Assembly: GCA_003586115.2 (NCBI GenBank)
Contig: QVOM02000073.1
Location: 35,282,305 to 35,346,304, forward strand
Reading direction: 5' to 3'
DNA: 64,000 nt
From: Salvator merianae
Taxonomy: Eukaryota; Chordata; Lepidosauria; Squamata; Teiidae
The notes under the pieces are model-generated. The model saw nothing but the letters and a program-made list of their open reading frames with translations. It was not told where the DNA came from and made no database searches. Below are positions 38,043-49,451 of the stretch, one piece after another (within the stretch, counting starts at the first letter, position 1; every line of letters starts with the position of its first letter). A program made the position numbers and the translations under genes.

Positions 38043-38956
38043 CTATAAAAGTATGAAACGAATTCTCAGGTCTGTCCTCATACAATCTTGGACGGAGGGA
38101 GGGAAGAACTATTTTTATCCTTACCCTACTTAACAGTTATCCAAAAAGCAGAAGTTAATTGTGGAACAAGACAGCCCCAAAAGCAAAAGCCTCTTGCTTG
38201 TAACAGCTCTTTGCAGAGATACTACCTGCTATAATTTCACAGTCATCAACTATTTCATAAAGTGATCAAGAATATCTTCCCTTTGCAGTAGAGTGCTTAG
38301 CTGAAACACTACAGATATTCCAGAACTACAACTCCCACAATCCCATACATAACTGATAGGACTAATAGTACAGGAACGTCTACAGATCTGCTGTTGAGCA
38401 CCTATGCCTTAGAGTTTCTTTCTTTCTTTTTTTCCCCAACATGACTGCAAACTGCTGGCGGAAACTCAGCATTCTCAAAATTCTTCACCTTTACCTCTTC
38501 ACTGCACCACAGTGTTGTTTCAGGACAAAACCACACATGGAAGAAACACAGTGTTATGCACTGAATCTCTCATATTTACTCAAGCAATGTCAAGAGATCA
38601 CCATCTAGCTATACACTGCTTGGGTAAACACAGGACAATTTGTAAGCAACATTTCTGGAATGTTTTCAAGTACTGGGCTGTTTGGCAATATGAAGAAGAG
38701 AATTTCACACAACATGCTCTTTGCACCTGAAATCAGCTATGATGCAGAGTAAGGCAGTAGGCTGGGAGCTACTCTGTGGACCCAACTGGGGGTGTTTGTT
38801 GGCTCTGCCCTGCATCTCTCCCTTGGTTTCTGCCTCCACCCTCCTGAGGGAAAAGCAGCTGCATAGGAGACGGATCTAGGTCTGGGCCTGAAAACTGCCG
38901 CACGCTATGCAAGTGCCTGAGAATTTTTTTCTTAGTTTGGATTTTATCTTTAAAGA

Positions 38957-39323
38957 CAAGGTGTTTCAAAAAGATGGATCCAATTTCAAAGTAGTACATT
39001 TCATGATGGCAACATGTTACAATTACACAAAAAGTTACAAATGCTTTAATGAGTGATCAAGTTTTACTAACCATTTTATACATGCTCTGTGTGGCCTCCA
39101 TCTGCTGTATGGACAACATTGAGACGATAGTTGAATTCATCCCAAATGCCTCTCAAAATGCCTGGGGCTAGCGGCTGTTCGTGCGCTGGGAGAGGCATCT
39201 AGCGGTAATCTTTTGAAACTCTATGCCCCACCCTTTCAAGTGATAAGAGTTTCATTCATGGGCGGTTCGTGGTTGCAGAGATACTGCGATTTCAAATCAG
39301 GTCCGTCTTTTTGAAACACCCTG
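38957..39323. mobile_element. Mariner/Tc1-like non-autonomous element, 367 bp
   Basis: Left CAAGGTGTTTCAAAAAGATGG and right (reverse complement) CAGGGTGTTTCAAAAAGACGG; inverted similarity continues for about 35 bases. A TA follows the right end and GA precedes the left, consistent with a decayed TA target duplication. No transposase frame fits inside. Confidence 0.65.
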
Positions 39324-39339
39324 TATATTTTATATTACA

Positions 39340-39470
39340 TTATACATGTGATTATTGTATTTTGGTTTGTATTCTGTTCAATAACTTCTCTGTATTGTGT
39401 TAATTGCTTTTAAACTGTCTTGAGCATATCATGAAAAGGTGGTATAGAAATAAACTAACGATGATGAAGA
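39340..39470 (+). mobile_element. LINE 3'-tail fragment
   Basis: TTTTAAACTGTCTTGAGCATATCATGAAAAGGTGGTATAGAAATAAA, the 'cttgag...aaggcggtataaa' type tail. Confidence 0.5.
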
Positions 39471-39832
39471 ATATGAATGAATGGGTCACTCAGTGCCAAT
39501 GGATGCTAAACTCATGTACTTTTGGCTTCCCTTGAAGTGATCAGTTACCTAGTATTTTAGCTGCCTGTTGATTTCTGCATGTTATGTGCTTTATAGATCT
39601 GCCTTCCACATTCTTCATTAGCAGCAGGCAACAGAGTGGTACCTCTAGGGTAGTTTAAGAGGTCAAAGCTGCAACTGATGGCCTCCTTTAGAGATCTCCC
39701 CACCTGGGTTTTGATCTGCAGTGGATCAAAATGCAGTTCAAGGACATTAAAAGTAGGTTTCAGTTGGAGCTTGTGCCTTCTCTACAGCCCTTGTGGTAAC
39801 TACTCATGGGCTCTTGCTGTTCTTAGTATTCT

Positions 39833-40416
39833 TTGGCCATTTTTGCACTTAGCGAGAAGAACATTCTTGTTCTCTCACTAGTCAAGAACTTCTGCACTCG
39901 CTAATGGCCCCAGCAGTCCAGAATTGCACCGAGGTGCACCTGATACTCACCTGAAGCTGGGGAAGGCTGGACAAGTAATTTGCTGTCCTGATCCTGATCT
40001 GCACGATCAGTGCAGTTGGGGGGAGGTGTGTTCGCACTGCTTGCTGGTTTGAAATGGTGGTGGGGAGGGGCTGGCGGGGCTGCACAGGCGCTGTCCGCCA
40101 CTTTGCAACCCGGTTTGCCCTTTTGGCTTCACACGCCGACTGCCGTTTTAAAGACAGCTCCGAAAGGAGCTGCTCTAACTTCGAAGTAGTAGCTCTATGT
40201 TTTGGATTACTAGCTCTATGTTCGCATTCGTGCCTCTATGATTCGTAACCTCACTTCCTGCCTAGTGGATTTCCATTAGCACTGCTCCCTCTGCTGGTCA
40301 GCTTGGTGTCATTTCCATTGCTGGCAAGTGCGTATAGCACTCAATGGACTCCATCTTCACCGGCCTGAAGCCTGCTAATTAAACTGTTGCGCTACAGTAA
40401 GTGCAAAAACGCCCTA
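39833..40416. mobile_element. TIR element with GGGCGTTTTTGCACTTA ends, 584 bp
   Basis: Left GGCCATTTTTGCACTTAGCG; right reverse complement GGGCGTTTTTGCACTTACTG (about 17 of 20 agree). The interior is noticeably more GC- and CpG-rich than the surrounding intron. Confidence 0.6.
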
Positions 40417-41698
40417 TGTTTTGTGCAAACTATTGTGGCCTTTGGTGAAGAATGGTATTTAATTCAACAAACATATTTTCTTCTTTTTCTTTTCCTTTTT
40501 TCTGGTCGGCCATCAATTCTCAGAGTTTGGAACTAACTTATAAAATCTACCAAACTTTTCCTTTTTTTTTTTTTTTTTTTGCAAGAACAAAAAAACAAGA
40601 AGTAGAACAAGAACAAGTTTTACTAGTGAAGATGGTCACACTGAAAGAGGGGAAGGTTTGCAATGCTGGGTCTTAAACCAGAAGCTTCAAGAATTTGAAT
40701 GAACGAGCAGGAAACAAAACAAGACAGCTGGCCTCTTCGCCTTCATATACAATTTCTAAGCATGGCTTCCTGCTTACTTCACAGGTTCTTGTGCTACAGG
40801 TCCACTTATGAAAAGTTTAGCAAATATTAATGACACAGTCAAAGTCTCTTCGCTTCCTAAAATGTTACTGTATGAAGAAGGGTGGGTAGATATTGGAGTG
40901 ACAGATATTAGACATCTGACCCTCAGGGCTATGATTTGAAGGCACATAATGTAAGAATCTTTCTGAAGCTATAGAGGTGACAAAACACCTGGATGGGAGG
41001 ACGCCTTAGGTTCCATGATGGATGCAAAGCAGAATACAGTATAAATGCACAACATGCATGGGCGATATAGGTGCTGGAAAACTTTTTTCCTTCAAGAAAT
41101 GAAACAATCATTTGAAAGCTGTATTTTGTGCTTACTCAGGTTCCAGGTTGTCTTTATCTCATATTAAATTTTGTTTGAAGATATCAACAATTAAGCGTGT
41201 CAATTATGAAAAAACAGAAGAAATCAGGAAGGGGGCAAATACTTTTTCATGGCATTATGAACTAATTCAGGACAAAAAGGCCTTGCAGGAGACTAAGTTG
41301 TGGCTTTGAATGCATTCACTTCTTAGTGCAGCATATTTCTCTTTGATTTCCTTGCCTTTCTGCTGTGACTTCAGATATTTCTTAAGACATCTACTAAATG
41401 CCTACCACTCTTAGTAACTGTGTCTTAAAGAATTCTGCACTAGGTCCTTCCTGTGCAAGTAACACAATTCATTGTCAGTTGCTTCCACTTTATTTCCAAA
41501 CTGGCCTAGGACCAAGGGGTACTTATAACTCCAGTCGATACACTATATTTCTCTTATTTGGAGCAGAAGCTGAACTGAAATTGTTCTGCCCTCATATTCA
41601 GAAGTGTGTTAGAAAACGGAAGTCATATGATCTGGATGAAAAACACAACTTCTGCACGATTCACTACAAAATCAATATAGGGAAAATGGGCCACTCAC

Positions 41699-41777
41699 AA
41701 TAGCTTTTTCTCTTCTCCGCTCAATCTGCCCCTGGTTGCTGAAAGTTCCATCTTGATATTGCTTCCCAGTTTCACAT
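41699..41777 (-). CDS. PPARGC1B: PGC-1beta exon 9 (basic linker before RRM)
   Basis: 79 bp (phase 2 in, phase 0 out), acceptor TTACTAACAG, donor GTGAGT. It encodes an Arg completed across the junction, CETGKQYQDG, and the basic ERRREKAI, which aligns with the mammalian KRREKAI just before the RRM. The intron before it carries a TACTAAC-type branch sequence right at the acceptor. Confidence 0.93.
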
Positions 41778-42129
41778 CTGTTAGTAAATAACAAAGCATA
41801 AGAATTCAGTCCTGAATGGCCTCTGCCTTAGTGCTACAAATCACACGTAATCAAGAGACGTTTGCAGACTCTGTCTCAGCCATTTAAAAAACAAATACAA
41901 AATGCTTCAAAAACATGGGCTCAGACCGAGACTCTTAAAAGGAACAATAAGAAGGTACCAAACTTGGGCCAAAAAAGAGAGTAAGTGTCCTGTTCACAAA
42001 AATCAGATTATTAAGCCCAACATTCAAAATTCTTCTTCAGTGTCATTCCTTCAGATTTTGGCCTTCTGTTGCAAAGGACTGAAACTAATTTGTGTGCACC
42101 TAAATCAATCTATCCTCGTCCTCATTTGG

Positions 42130-42340
42130 CCCTACTGCTGTCAGGTAGAGCAATGGTGGCTGTGGGGATGACTAACTGGAGATGATTTCCACCTGATGCA
42201 ATAGGTGCCAGACTGAAAGTGGCCAACTTTCAGGGCCATTTTGGGCCTCGTGCTAAACTGCACCCAGCAGAAACTATGAAGCCTCCGATCCTTGGAGGCA
42301 CAGCAGTGGGATTGTTGCCACCTACTGTGGAGACAGTCTT
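42130..42340 (+). repeat. Family-B repeat, copy 1
   Basis: GATGCAATAGGTGCCAGACTGAAAGTGGCCAACTTTCAGGGCCATTTTGGGCCTCGTGCTAAACT matches, with gaps, 54540-54650. Confidence 0.5.
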
Positions 42341-42420
42341 TTTAGTAGCCTTCTACAGATAGTCTTAGTTACCCTTAAGTCTACTGTCACACCATACTGA
42401 GGCTTGCACATAAACCATTT

Positions 42421-42903
42421 GAGAGTGTGATCAGACATGTTTAATGAGATGCCTTCTGGGTGAATTTGAGGCTGTAAGGGCAGAAATAAAATCCCTAAAA
42501 TCTCCTTACCCATTCTGAAGCCTGGGAATGGGCACCCCTTCCTCATACTCAATTTAATAACACAGAGAGCGACTCTTTCTTTTAGTCAGATAGGGTGGGG
42601 AGGTACATAAGAACAGAGGAGGGAAACACAGCCAATCACAGCATGGGAACAAATGTTGTCAGTGCGTGACTAATCAGGGCCACAGAAAGCTGGGCAGATG
42701 AGTTGCCAATCACTGGCAAGCACTCACTGTCAGGAAGGTGCTGCTAGACTTGGAGATGAGCGAAGAGCGAAGTCTGAAACAATGTGGTAGGCTTATTCAT
42801 TTAAATGTTTGAATGCCTTTTTTTGGGGGGGGGGGTGTCATGGAAGGAATGCTTTTTCTTAAAAGGGTAACTGAAAAAAGGATAACTGATCACAGTCACA
42901 CTC
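42421..42903 (+). mobile_element. Family-D hAT-like MITE, copy 1
   Basis: Left end GAGAGTGTGATCAGACA, right end TGATCACAGTCACACTC (imperfect inverse). The interior 42631-42760 is closely similar to the reverse complement of the copy at 48494-48942 (core GCCAATCACAGCATGGGAAC). Confidence 0.65.
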
Positions 42904-43193
42904 CAAATCTCTCTTTCATGTCGCCACTTTGGTGGTATGGAATCTCACACAGATTGATCACAAGTGAGACAAAATTCATGTAAACAGCATGTGGATTGCT
43001 GTGATTGCCATATGCCATTTGAAGAAACAAGGGACAAAAAGCATGCAATGCAATGTGACCACTGCATGCTGTTTGCTCAGAAATCAAGAAGTGTAACGTC
43101 ACAGCAAAAATGTAACCAGGCCTAGTGACAAATTTTTCACTAGTGCCCCATTTGAAGCTAATTCCCAAGGATTAGGTGAATTCATAGATGTAC

Positions 43194-43986
43194 CTGAAAG
43201 GCCATTTGCTTGTTGGAGTCCTGGACCTGCAGCACATAGACTCAGAATCAGATCTGCACTGGGAACAACAGTGCAAATTGGCCCTAGAAAGTGGATTCTT
43301 GTATGGACACGTCTTGGATTCTGACAGATTTGTGCAGCACTCCTCTTCACCTTCCTCCTCCTCCTCCTCCACCTCTTCCTCTTCCTCTGCCAATGGTGAA
43401 CCAATGTCACTGGAGCTATCCTCAAAGACGGTGTCATATTCAGGAGTCTTGCAGGAAGCAGTCTCCCTATCATCCAGAGCATTGTCCAAGAGGCCAAAGT
43501 GTTTTGTCAAACTGGCTCTGATCTCCTGGTCCCTCAGCTGCTTGCTGCCATCTGTCACTGAGGTTCCACTGACACCTTCCTGGCTTGCACTCTGACAGGG
43601 CATGTCAGGTGCCCTCCGCTTGTGCTGGCTCTCTACGTGACTTGGAGGTTCCCAGGATTTCAGCACCTTCCTTTGGATTGAGGCCTCAGGCTTCAAGACC
43701 TGACAATAATCATGGTCACCAAAAGAACGGGAAAAGGGACGCTTCAACACTCCATGTTGCTCGGGTTGAGAGGAATGGGGAGCAACTCGACTCAGATGTG
43801 CATACAGCTCTGTTCGCACTGGGTGCTGCTTCTGATGCTTCCTGGAAGTTGCTCTGTCACCAGTCACTGGCTGTGGCTCAGAGCTGGGGATGATGGCAGT
43901 CTCCCTTGCTGGCTTCTGGGGAATGTCTGGTTTGAACAGGTCCTCTTCTGAAGGCTTGTATGGTGGAGTAGTTGGTGGTGTGAGAC
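43194..43986 (-). CDS. PPARGC1B: PGC-1beta exon 8 (HCF motif, glutamate run)
   Basis: 793 bp: two bases completing a Gly codon, 263 codons, and two bases of an Arg codon. It starts GLTPPTTPPYKPSEEDLFKPDI. FGDHDYCQVL contains the DHDY tetrapeptide (43706-43717), the HCF-1-binding motif known for PGC-1 coactivators. LRDQEIRASLTKHFGLL and CKTPEYDTVFEDSSSD are conserved with mammals. A glutamate-rich run follows (43341-43389), then a Cys/Ser/Arg-rich tail in place of the RS domain of PGC-1alpha. The donor is CAG/GTACAT. The glutamate-run length varies between species and is the least certain part of any alignment. Confidence 0.97.
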
Positions 43987-45506
43987 CTTATCTCCCCCAA
44001 GAGAGTAGAAAGGTAAAACTCTTTCAGTATAGATATCCTGCAAGAAAACTCATACCTTCTTTTTCACTGTGCATGCCCACCCTTTTGCTGATTTGGCATA
44101 TAGTCTTGGACAAATGAACCCTGCTATTTACACCTTGTGTTTTGCATTAGGGAAACAGATGCAGCAGTTCTCAATAAAATAAGGGACTAAATAAGTACAC
44201 AAAAGGGCAGTGGGACCCTGATAATTCTCCTGGATCTCTCAGCAGCTCTTGATACCACTGACCATGGTATCTTGCTGGAGTGACTCTGGGGATTGAAAGG
44301 CATTGTTTCACAGTGGTTTTCTTTCTGTCTCTGAGGAAGGCTCCATAAAGTAACAGGGAGAGGGGCTACTGTTCAACACCTTGGAAAGTCTAGTATGGAG
44401 TTTCTCAGGGGTCGATTCTGTCCCTTATGCTTTTCAACATTTATATGAAGTCTCTGGGAGACTCAGGGGATTTGGAGCGGGGTGCCATCAGTAATCTGAT
44501 GACACCCAACTTTTTTCTTCTGAGTCAGGTTGAGGCAGTTCAAGTGCTTGATGGTTGTCTTTAGGCAGTAATGGGCTGGATATGAGTTTCTGCTTGCCAT
44601 GGGATCCCAAGTCCAGGAAGTTAAGCAACACTCAGTTCAGGACAGGGTTGCCTTGACCCTGAAAGAATTGGTGCAGAACTTAGGGGTGCTCTTGAATTCA
44701 TTGCTGTCACTTACGGCTCATGTCAGAAGTGCCTACCACCATCTCTGGCTGATCTGCCACCTCCAGCCTTTCCTAGATAGGGGCAACTTGCCTACAGCGA
44801 TTCATGCTCTGGTAATCTTCAGATTAGACTACTGTAATGTGCTCTCTGTAGGGCTATCCTTGAAGACTGTCCAGAAGCTGTAACTAGTGCAGAATGCAGC
44901 AGCATGGCTGCTGACAGGGATTTCTGGCTGGACACACATCATACCAGTCTTGAAGAAACTACGCTGGTTACCAGTTTGCTACTGAGCCCAATTCAAAGTG
45001 TTGACATTGACATATAAAGCCCTAAATGGTCTGGACCCTGAATATCTGAAGGAGTGCCTTCTCCCATATAGGCCTGCCCATGCCTTAAGATCTCAGACAG
45101 AGTCTTTTTGTAGTTCTGCTACTCTCAGAAGTGTGTGGGGTAGCTGCTCACAAGAGGACCTTTTCTGTGGTGGCTCCCAGACTTTGGAACAGCCCTCTCA
45201 GCAGACGTTTGCCAGGTGCCAACACTATATGGTTTCTGGTGTTTGGCTAAAACATACCTCTTCATCCGTATCTTAATGGATATTTCCCTGTAGTCCTGTC
45301 AGGGAGCAGGGTAAGAAGGGTTGTATTTTATACTTTATTTTAATTATGTTTTAATCGTTATAAATTTTATCTTTTTATTGTTGTGACATGTCCTGGGGCC
45401 CCTGGGTGAAGAGTGGGATATAAATACTAAAATAAGATAAATAAATAATTTTATCTCTACATTTTAGGGAAACCTTAAAATTCTTAGTAATGAACTCTGT
45501 CCTTAC
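43987..45506 (-). other. Intron 7 of PPARGC1B, mostly L2 relic
   Basis: 1520 bp, of which about 1.24 kb is an L2-type LINE inserted in the opposite orientation to the gene. Confidence 0.85.
44205..45449 (+). mobile_element. L2-type LINE relic (RT to 3' tail), antisense to PPARGC1B
   Basis: Frame-broken translation gives LLDLSAALDTTDH (first RT block), LNSLLSLTAHVRSAYHHLWL, IHALVIFRLDYCNVLSVGLSLK (RLDYCN block), LTYKALNGLDPEYLKECLLP and a final DLFCGGSQTLEQP region. It ends TTGTGACATGTCCTGGGGCCCCTGGG and (ATAA)n. This order is that of L2 ORF2. The Tyr-Ala-Asp-Asp block is disrupted (about 44495-44515) and several stops are present, so it is dead. Confidence 0.85.
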
Positions 45507-45571
45507 CTGCAGTGCCACACAGCTCTACAGTTAGCACTTGCTCAAAAGTGCGTTTCCCAAATGGTGGTTCT
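45507..45571 (-). CDS. PPARGC1B: PGC-1beta exon 7 (TVELCGTA motif)
   Basis: 65 bp (phase 2 in, phase 1 out). The acceptor TTCTTTAG and donor GTAAGG are both consensus. It encodes EPPFGKRTFEQVLTVELCGTA, the strongly conserved segment that in both PGC-1alpha and PGC-1beta leads directly into GLTPPTTPP. The acceptor is placed at TTTAG/A because the neighbouring AG would break the frame. Confidence 0.94.
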
Positions 45572-46633
45572 CTAAAGAAGGGAAAAGCAGAGCAGAGAGA
45601 TTATGAAGGAGACAAGATATGTATTAAAGTTGGAAGCTTTACATAATAGAACAGAAAGAGAGATATGACAGAAGCAAGGCAGCCCTGCTGCTTGATACCT
45701 GAGCCATTTTTTTTTCCCTGAGTTCAGCTCCTAAATTAATCGGCCTGGAAATGGCCACTGACTAATAAGTCAGTGCTATATATCCTTGCTGTGAGTCCAA
45801 AAAGTGGGACAACATTCACCTGCCTACTGCCCAGATGTTCAAAGCCTCAGCTTGCAGTTCCTCCTGTGTTTCAGGTTCTGGGAACAATTTTTGGTGTGGG
45901 AGCAACCATGGTGCCTGCCAGAAAGCGCCATCATAACGATGCAATTGCAAAACCTCCCAGACATCCAACATATAAACATCCAGACATATGCCACACCAAC
46001 CCTTTTGGAGCTATATTTATGAGCATTTGTAGTTCCTAACAAAATATATCATTTTGAAGTACCTGATTATACAGAAACTGTGCAAAGTAGGCAGGAAATC
46101 TGGTTTACTCTCTGGCAACTTTGCAGTCAGTGATGTGCAAACTTTTCCGTAAGGTACTACTGCTGGTTATCAACAAACTCTATGCCCCCGTTTTACAATT
46201 GATATAGTTTTTCAAAAATATTTGTATTTTTGTCCATTTGAACTATATGATTATATACTTTCTTTTCATCCTTATTTTAGGGGTGTTTTTTCTTTTCCAG
46301 CTGGTCTAAAATGCTGATTTTTTTTTTTGGCCTTTGATCAGGGAGCCCTCAGCATGTAATACCTGCAAAAATCAGCTTGTTATCATAGACAGTAGCCTCT
46401 AAGAAAAAAAAAATAAAACAGCTGGGGCAGAAAATCAGCACATTACTGAGATTCAGACTATCTCATGGAAACCTCTGTTAACCTTTTTGAGCTCTATTTT
46501 GCAGGCCTGGGTGCACCCAAAGGAAAAAGGATCTAATTAGCTTGATTGACAGCTAATAGAAGGTAAAATGGGCAAATACTAAGCCTTCTTCCACATAACT
46601 TCACCCTAAACCAGAAATAAACAAGCAAATCCG

Positions 46634-47010
46634 AAGGCCGGCTCCAGATGCCAGCTGAATATAGTGCCAACAAGCGATATGCTAGAGAAAAGCCCCTCCA
46701 GAATGATTGCCTGTTGGCTAGATAGCACAGGGGATCATGCTGTCTGTGTGCTTTTTGGTGAACACAACCGGGGATGTTGCCAGGGCAAAATACCTGGAAG
46801 TCCACGATCATGGCCACCATGCATGCACAGCCTGTGTGAAATACCTGGATGTGTGCAACACCACCATCACTCACGTGTGGGCATCTTTTTCGTCTCCTGC
46901 ACATGTGAAGCTAAGCAATACTGCTACTTCAGGAAAACCCATCATCAGAGTCAGGTTTTCCCAAAACAGGGTATTGCATATATTAGGAGGGATATATTCC
47001 CCCCCCCCGC
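46634..47010. mobile_element. TIR element, family C copy 2
   Basis: Left end AAGGCCGGCTCCAGATG. Internal match to 17226-17662. The right end is lost or replaced by a C-rich tract. Confidence 0.6.
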
Positions 47011-47504
47011 CCCCGTCTGATTTATTCTGCTTTTAAGTTTCATAGTTAGTTAACCCTTTAAATGCAATTTAACTCTTTCCTGGAACTTTATCTGTTGCTT
47101 GGAAAATAAAATATAGTCAACTGAAAATTATGGGTTTAAATTAACAAGAGGTTATTATAGTACTCTGTGTTAGTTTTCAAGGAAATACTTAGTGCAATAT
47201 AACAATAAAAATTAATAAATAAAAATGAAATCCAAATCTAGCCCCAAGACCATTTTTTTTTATTCCTTATTTTGGTTTATTCTGCTAACTTACTGGCAAA
47301 AAAAAAAAAAAAAAAGTATAATTTTTCATATGTAAATATGAAGATTAAATTTATTTGTATTACTGTCTATGATCAACTCATGTACTGTAGTTATTTTATG
47401 CATATAAAGAGTTTTCAGTTCAATTTTATATTTTAAATATTAAGGTCTCCCCCATGGCCTCAGGTCTCTGGAGCTATTTCACACATCCCTAAGGTTCTCA
47501 AGAC

Positions 47505-47590
47505 TGTGATCCTCCAGATGTTCCCAACAATTGTGTCAGCTGACATGGGATCAGGGAGTTCTGGTTCAGGAACATCTGGAAGATCACAGC
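47505..47590. mobile_element. 85-bp inverted-repeat element
   Basis: GTGATCCTCCAGATGTTCC and GGAACATCTGGAAGATCAC are inverse with one mismatch in 19. Confidence 0.6.
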
Positions 47591-48086
47591 TTGAGACCCA
47601 CTGCCTAAGGAGGAATGCACCATAGTCTACGAAGCAGTTTTTTCTGCTAATGAGGTGCCACAAATGGCCTGCCAAAGCAAGCTATATAATAACACCTGTG
47701 TATTTATTTGGAAAGCTGTATATAGTATTACATTTGCATACAGGTAGATCCACCTGCATGTATGAGGCTAACTGTTACAAGGATTAACTTTCTGTAGCAC
47801 ATACTGCCTGGTGACCAACAGCTTTTCACTTATTATCAGGGAGCATATTGACCAGCTTGTGCCAAGCTGGTGTTCTTCAGATGTTGGGAATGAATACTTC
47901 CGTCTACTCCAGCCATGTGGTCACTCTGATGGGGATGGATGGGAATTGGCTTCCGCCAAGTAACATTGCAGACCAGGCTGGGTTACTGGTGCTGTAAAAT
48001 TCTGAGGCTGCAATTTGACAAACAGGCTGAGTTTCTGACCCTTGGCTTATCTATCTAACAGGATGTATTTTTGGTGTTGCACTTAC

Positions 48087-48123
48087 GTTTGTGGCAGAGG
48101 CAGCGACAGACACCTTGGTGTTT
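48087..48123 (-). CDS. PPARGC1B: PGC-1beta exon 6, 37-bp micro-exon
   Basis: 37 bp (phase 1 in, phase 2 out), acceptor TTCTTTCAG, donor GTAAGT. It encodes ETPRCLSLPLPQ plus part of the next codon, matching the mammalian SPRCLMLALSQ segment, which supports the assignment despite the size. On its own it cannot be skipped without a frameshift, but exons 6 and 7 together total 102 bp and could be skipped in frame. Confidence 0.9.
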
Positions 48124-48493
48124 CTGAAAGAAAACCACAGGAAAGCAGAATGACATACTGAGACTTATTTATGCCATAACCAGATTAAGTTCAACAGAGA
48201 CAAGATTTGTTAATTTGGTCTCCCAGTGTCTATTTTTTTTTAAAAAATGAACAGCAGTAGCAGTACTGGAAGGATGGGATTAGGGCTGCTGTCTTGGGAA
48301 GGCAGGGGTTAATCCCGTTCTGCTGCAGTTATTTGATTTCAGCTTTTCTTACCAGAAGCTGCTATAAGGAAAACACAGATATTTGCATTATATTTGTGCC
48401 AGCTAATGATACTTTCAGCAGGCAAAAATGGGAAAATGCCATAGGAAAAGTAGTAAAGAGCCTTGCTACCGAAGGGCTCCATATGATTACTTT

Positions 48494-48942
48494 TAGGGTG
48501 CGATCAGACAGGGTGTTTTTCAATTGCCCCTTTAGAAAATGCACCCCTTCTGTAGCTGTCCCAAAAAAGCAGGCATTCGAACAATAAAAAGAATAACCCT
48601 ACCTTCTGTTTCCTCTTCTTCCTTCTCCTTGAAGTCTGGCAACACTTTCCTAACAAGTGCTCGCCACTGACTGACCACTTGCCTGGCTGGCTTTCCAGAA
48701 CCCTGATTGGTTGCTGGTCAGCAACATTTGTTCCCATGCTGTAATTGGCTACATTTCCCTCCTCTGGATCCCTGCCCATGTGACTGAAAGCAAGAGCTAC
48801 CCCTGGTCTTATGATGTCCTGTCTGAGGAAAGGGTGACCTTTCTGAGGCTTCAAAACATGGTAAGATGCCTGCAGAGGTAAAATTTCTGGTGTTCCGGAC
48901 TCCGATTCTCCAATTCTTTAAGAGTGTCTAATCACACCCTTA
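48494..48942 (-). mobile_element. Family-D hAT-like MITE, copy 2
   Basis: Ends TAGGGTGCGATCAGACA and TGTCTAATCACACCCTTA, a clear TIR. Opposite orientation to the copy at 42421-42903 in the same gene. Confidence 0.7.
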
Positions 48943-49231
48943 AATGTAAAAAGGGATGTCAGGAATCTCCTGTTGTGGCTGGATTGGCTCTTCGTTATTA
49001 CAAAATAGGAGCCTGGAATCTATGCTCTTCTCTGCAGTTGTGTCTGTAAAGCACATCAAAGCTTTCAATGCTCTTTTTCTCTCATTCTGCCACATTTTGA
49101 CAAATGTTAATAAGTACCAAAGTTCTTTGTCTCAGTTTCCGTATCCTCCCTTCTTAATGGCGTGAGTACATTACAGAAGATGACACTGATACATAACACA
49201 AAGCAAGAGAATTCCCTTCCCAATTAGTCAT

Positions 49232-49451
49232 TGGCTGCATCCACACACATTAAAAAAGTAGCTCAAAAGCAACTTACGAGATGGTAGCATGAGGACACTA
49301 GAGTTCCCATTCCATCACTAACAGACATTAAAGGCAAATAATGCGCTTTGGAAGTTCATTTCCTGGCCTTTAATGTGGATTAAGGCAGACGAACCACCTC
49401 TAAGCTGCTTCTGAACCCCTTTTTTTCTTTTACTTTGTGAGGATGTAGCCA
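49232..49451. mobile_element. 220-bp MITE with GGCTGCATCCACACA ends
   Basis: TGGCTGCATCCACACA and, inverted, TGGCTACATCCTCACA. Inner TTAAAGGC/GCCTTTAA words are also inverted. It lies about 165 bases downstream of the exon 5 donor. Confidence 0.6.

Larger units (their letters stand above)
38043..41698 (-). other. Intron 9 of PPARGC1B
   Basis: 3656 bp. It contains a mariner-like TIR element (38957-39323), a LINE tail (39340-39470) and a 584-bp TIR element (39833-40416). Confidence 0.85.
41778..43193 (-). other. Intron 8 of PPARGC1B
   Basis: 1416 bp. It holds a family-D MITE (42421-42903) and a family-B repeat (about 42130-42340). Confidence 0.85.
45572..48086 (-). other. Intron 6 of PPARGC1B
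   Basis: 2515 bp. It contains an 85-bp near-perfect inverted repeat at about 47.5 kb and a TIR element starting at 46634. Nothing coding is seen. Confidence 0.85.

Noticed and set aside
43188..43595. Plus-strand frames opposite exon 8 (Ser- and Pro-rich)
   Set aside because: They are the antisense shadow of the glutamate-run exon.
45773..46042. Overlapping 67-88 codon frames near 45.8-46.0 kb
   Set aside because: Three frames open at once, none conserved; probably an unassigned repeat.
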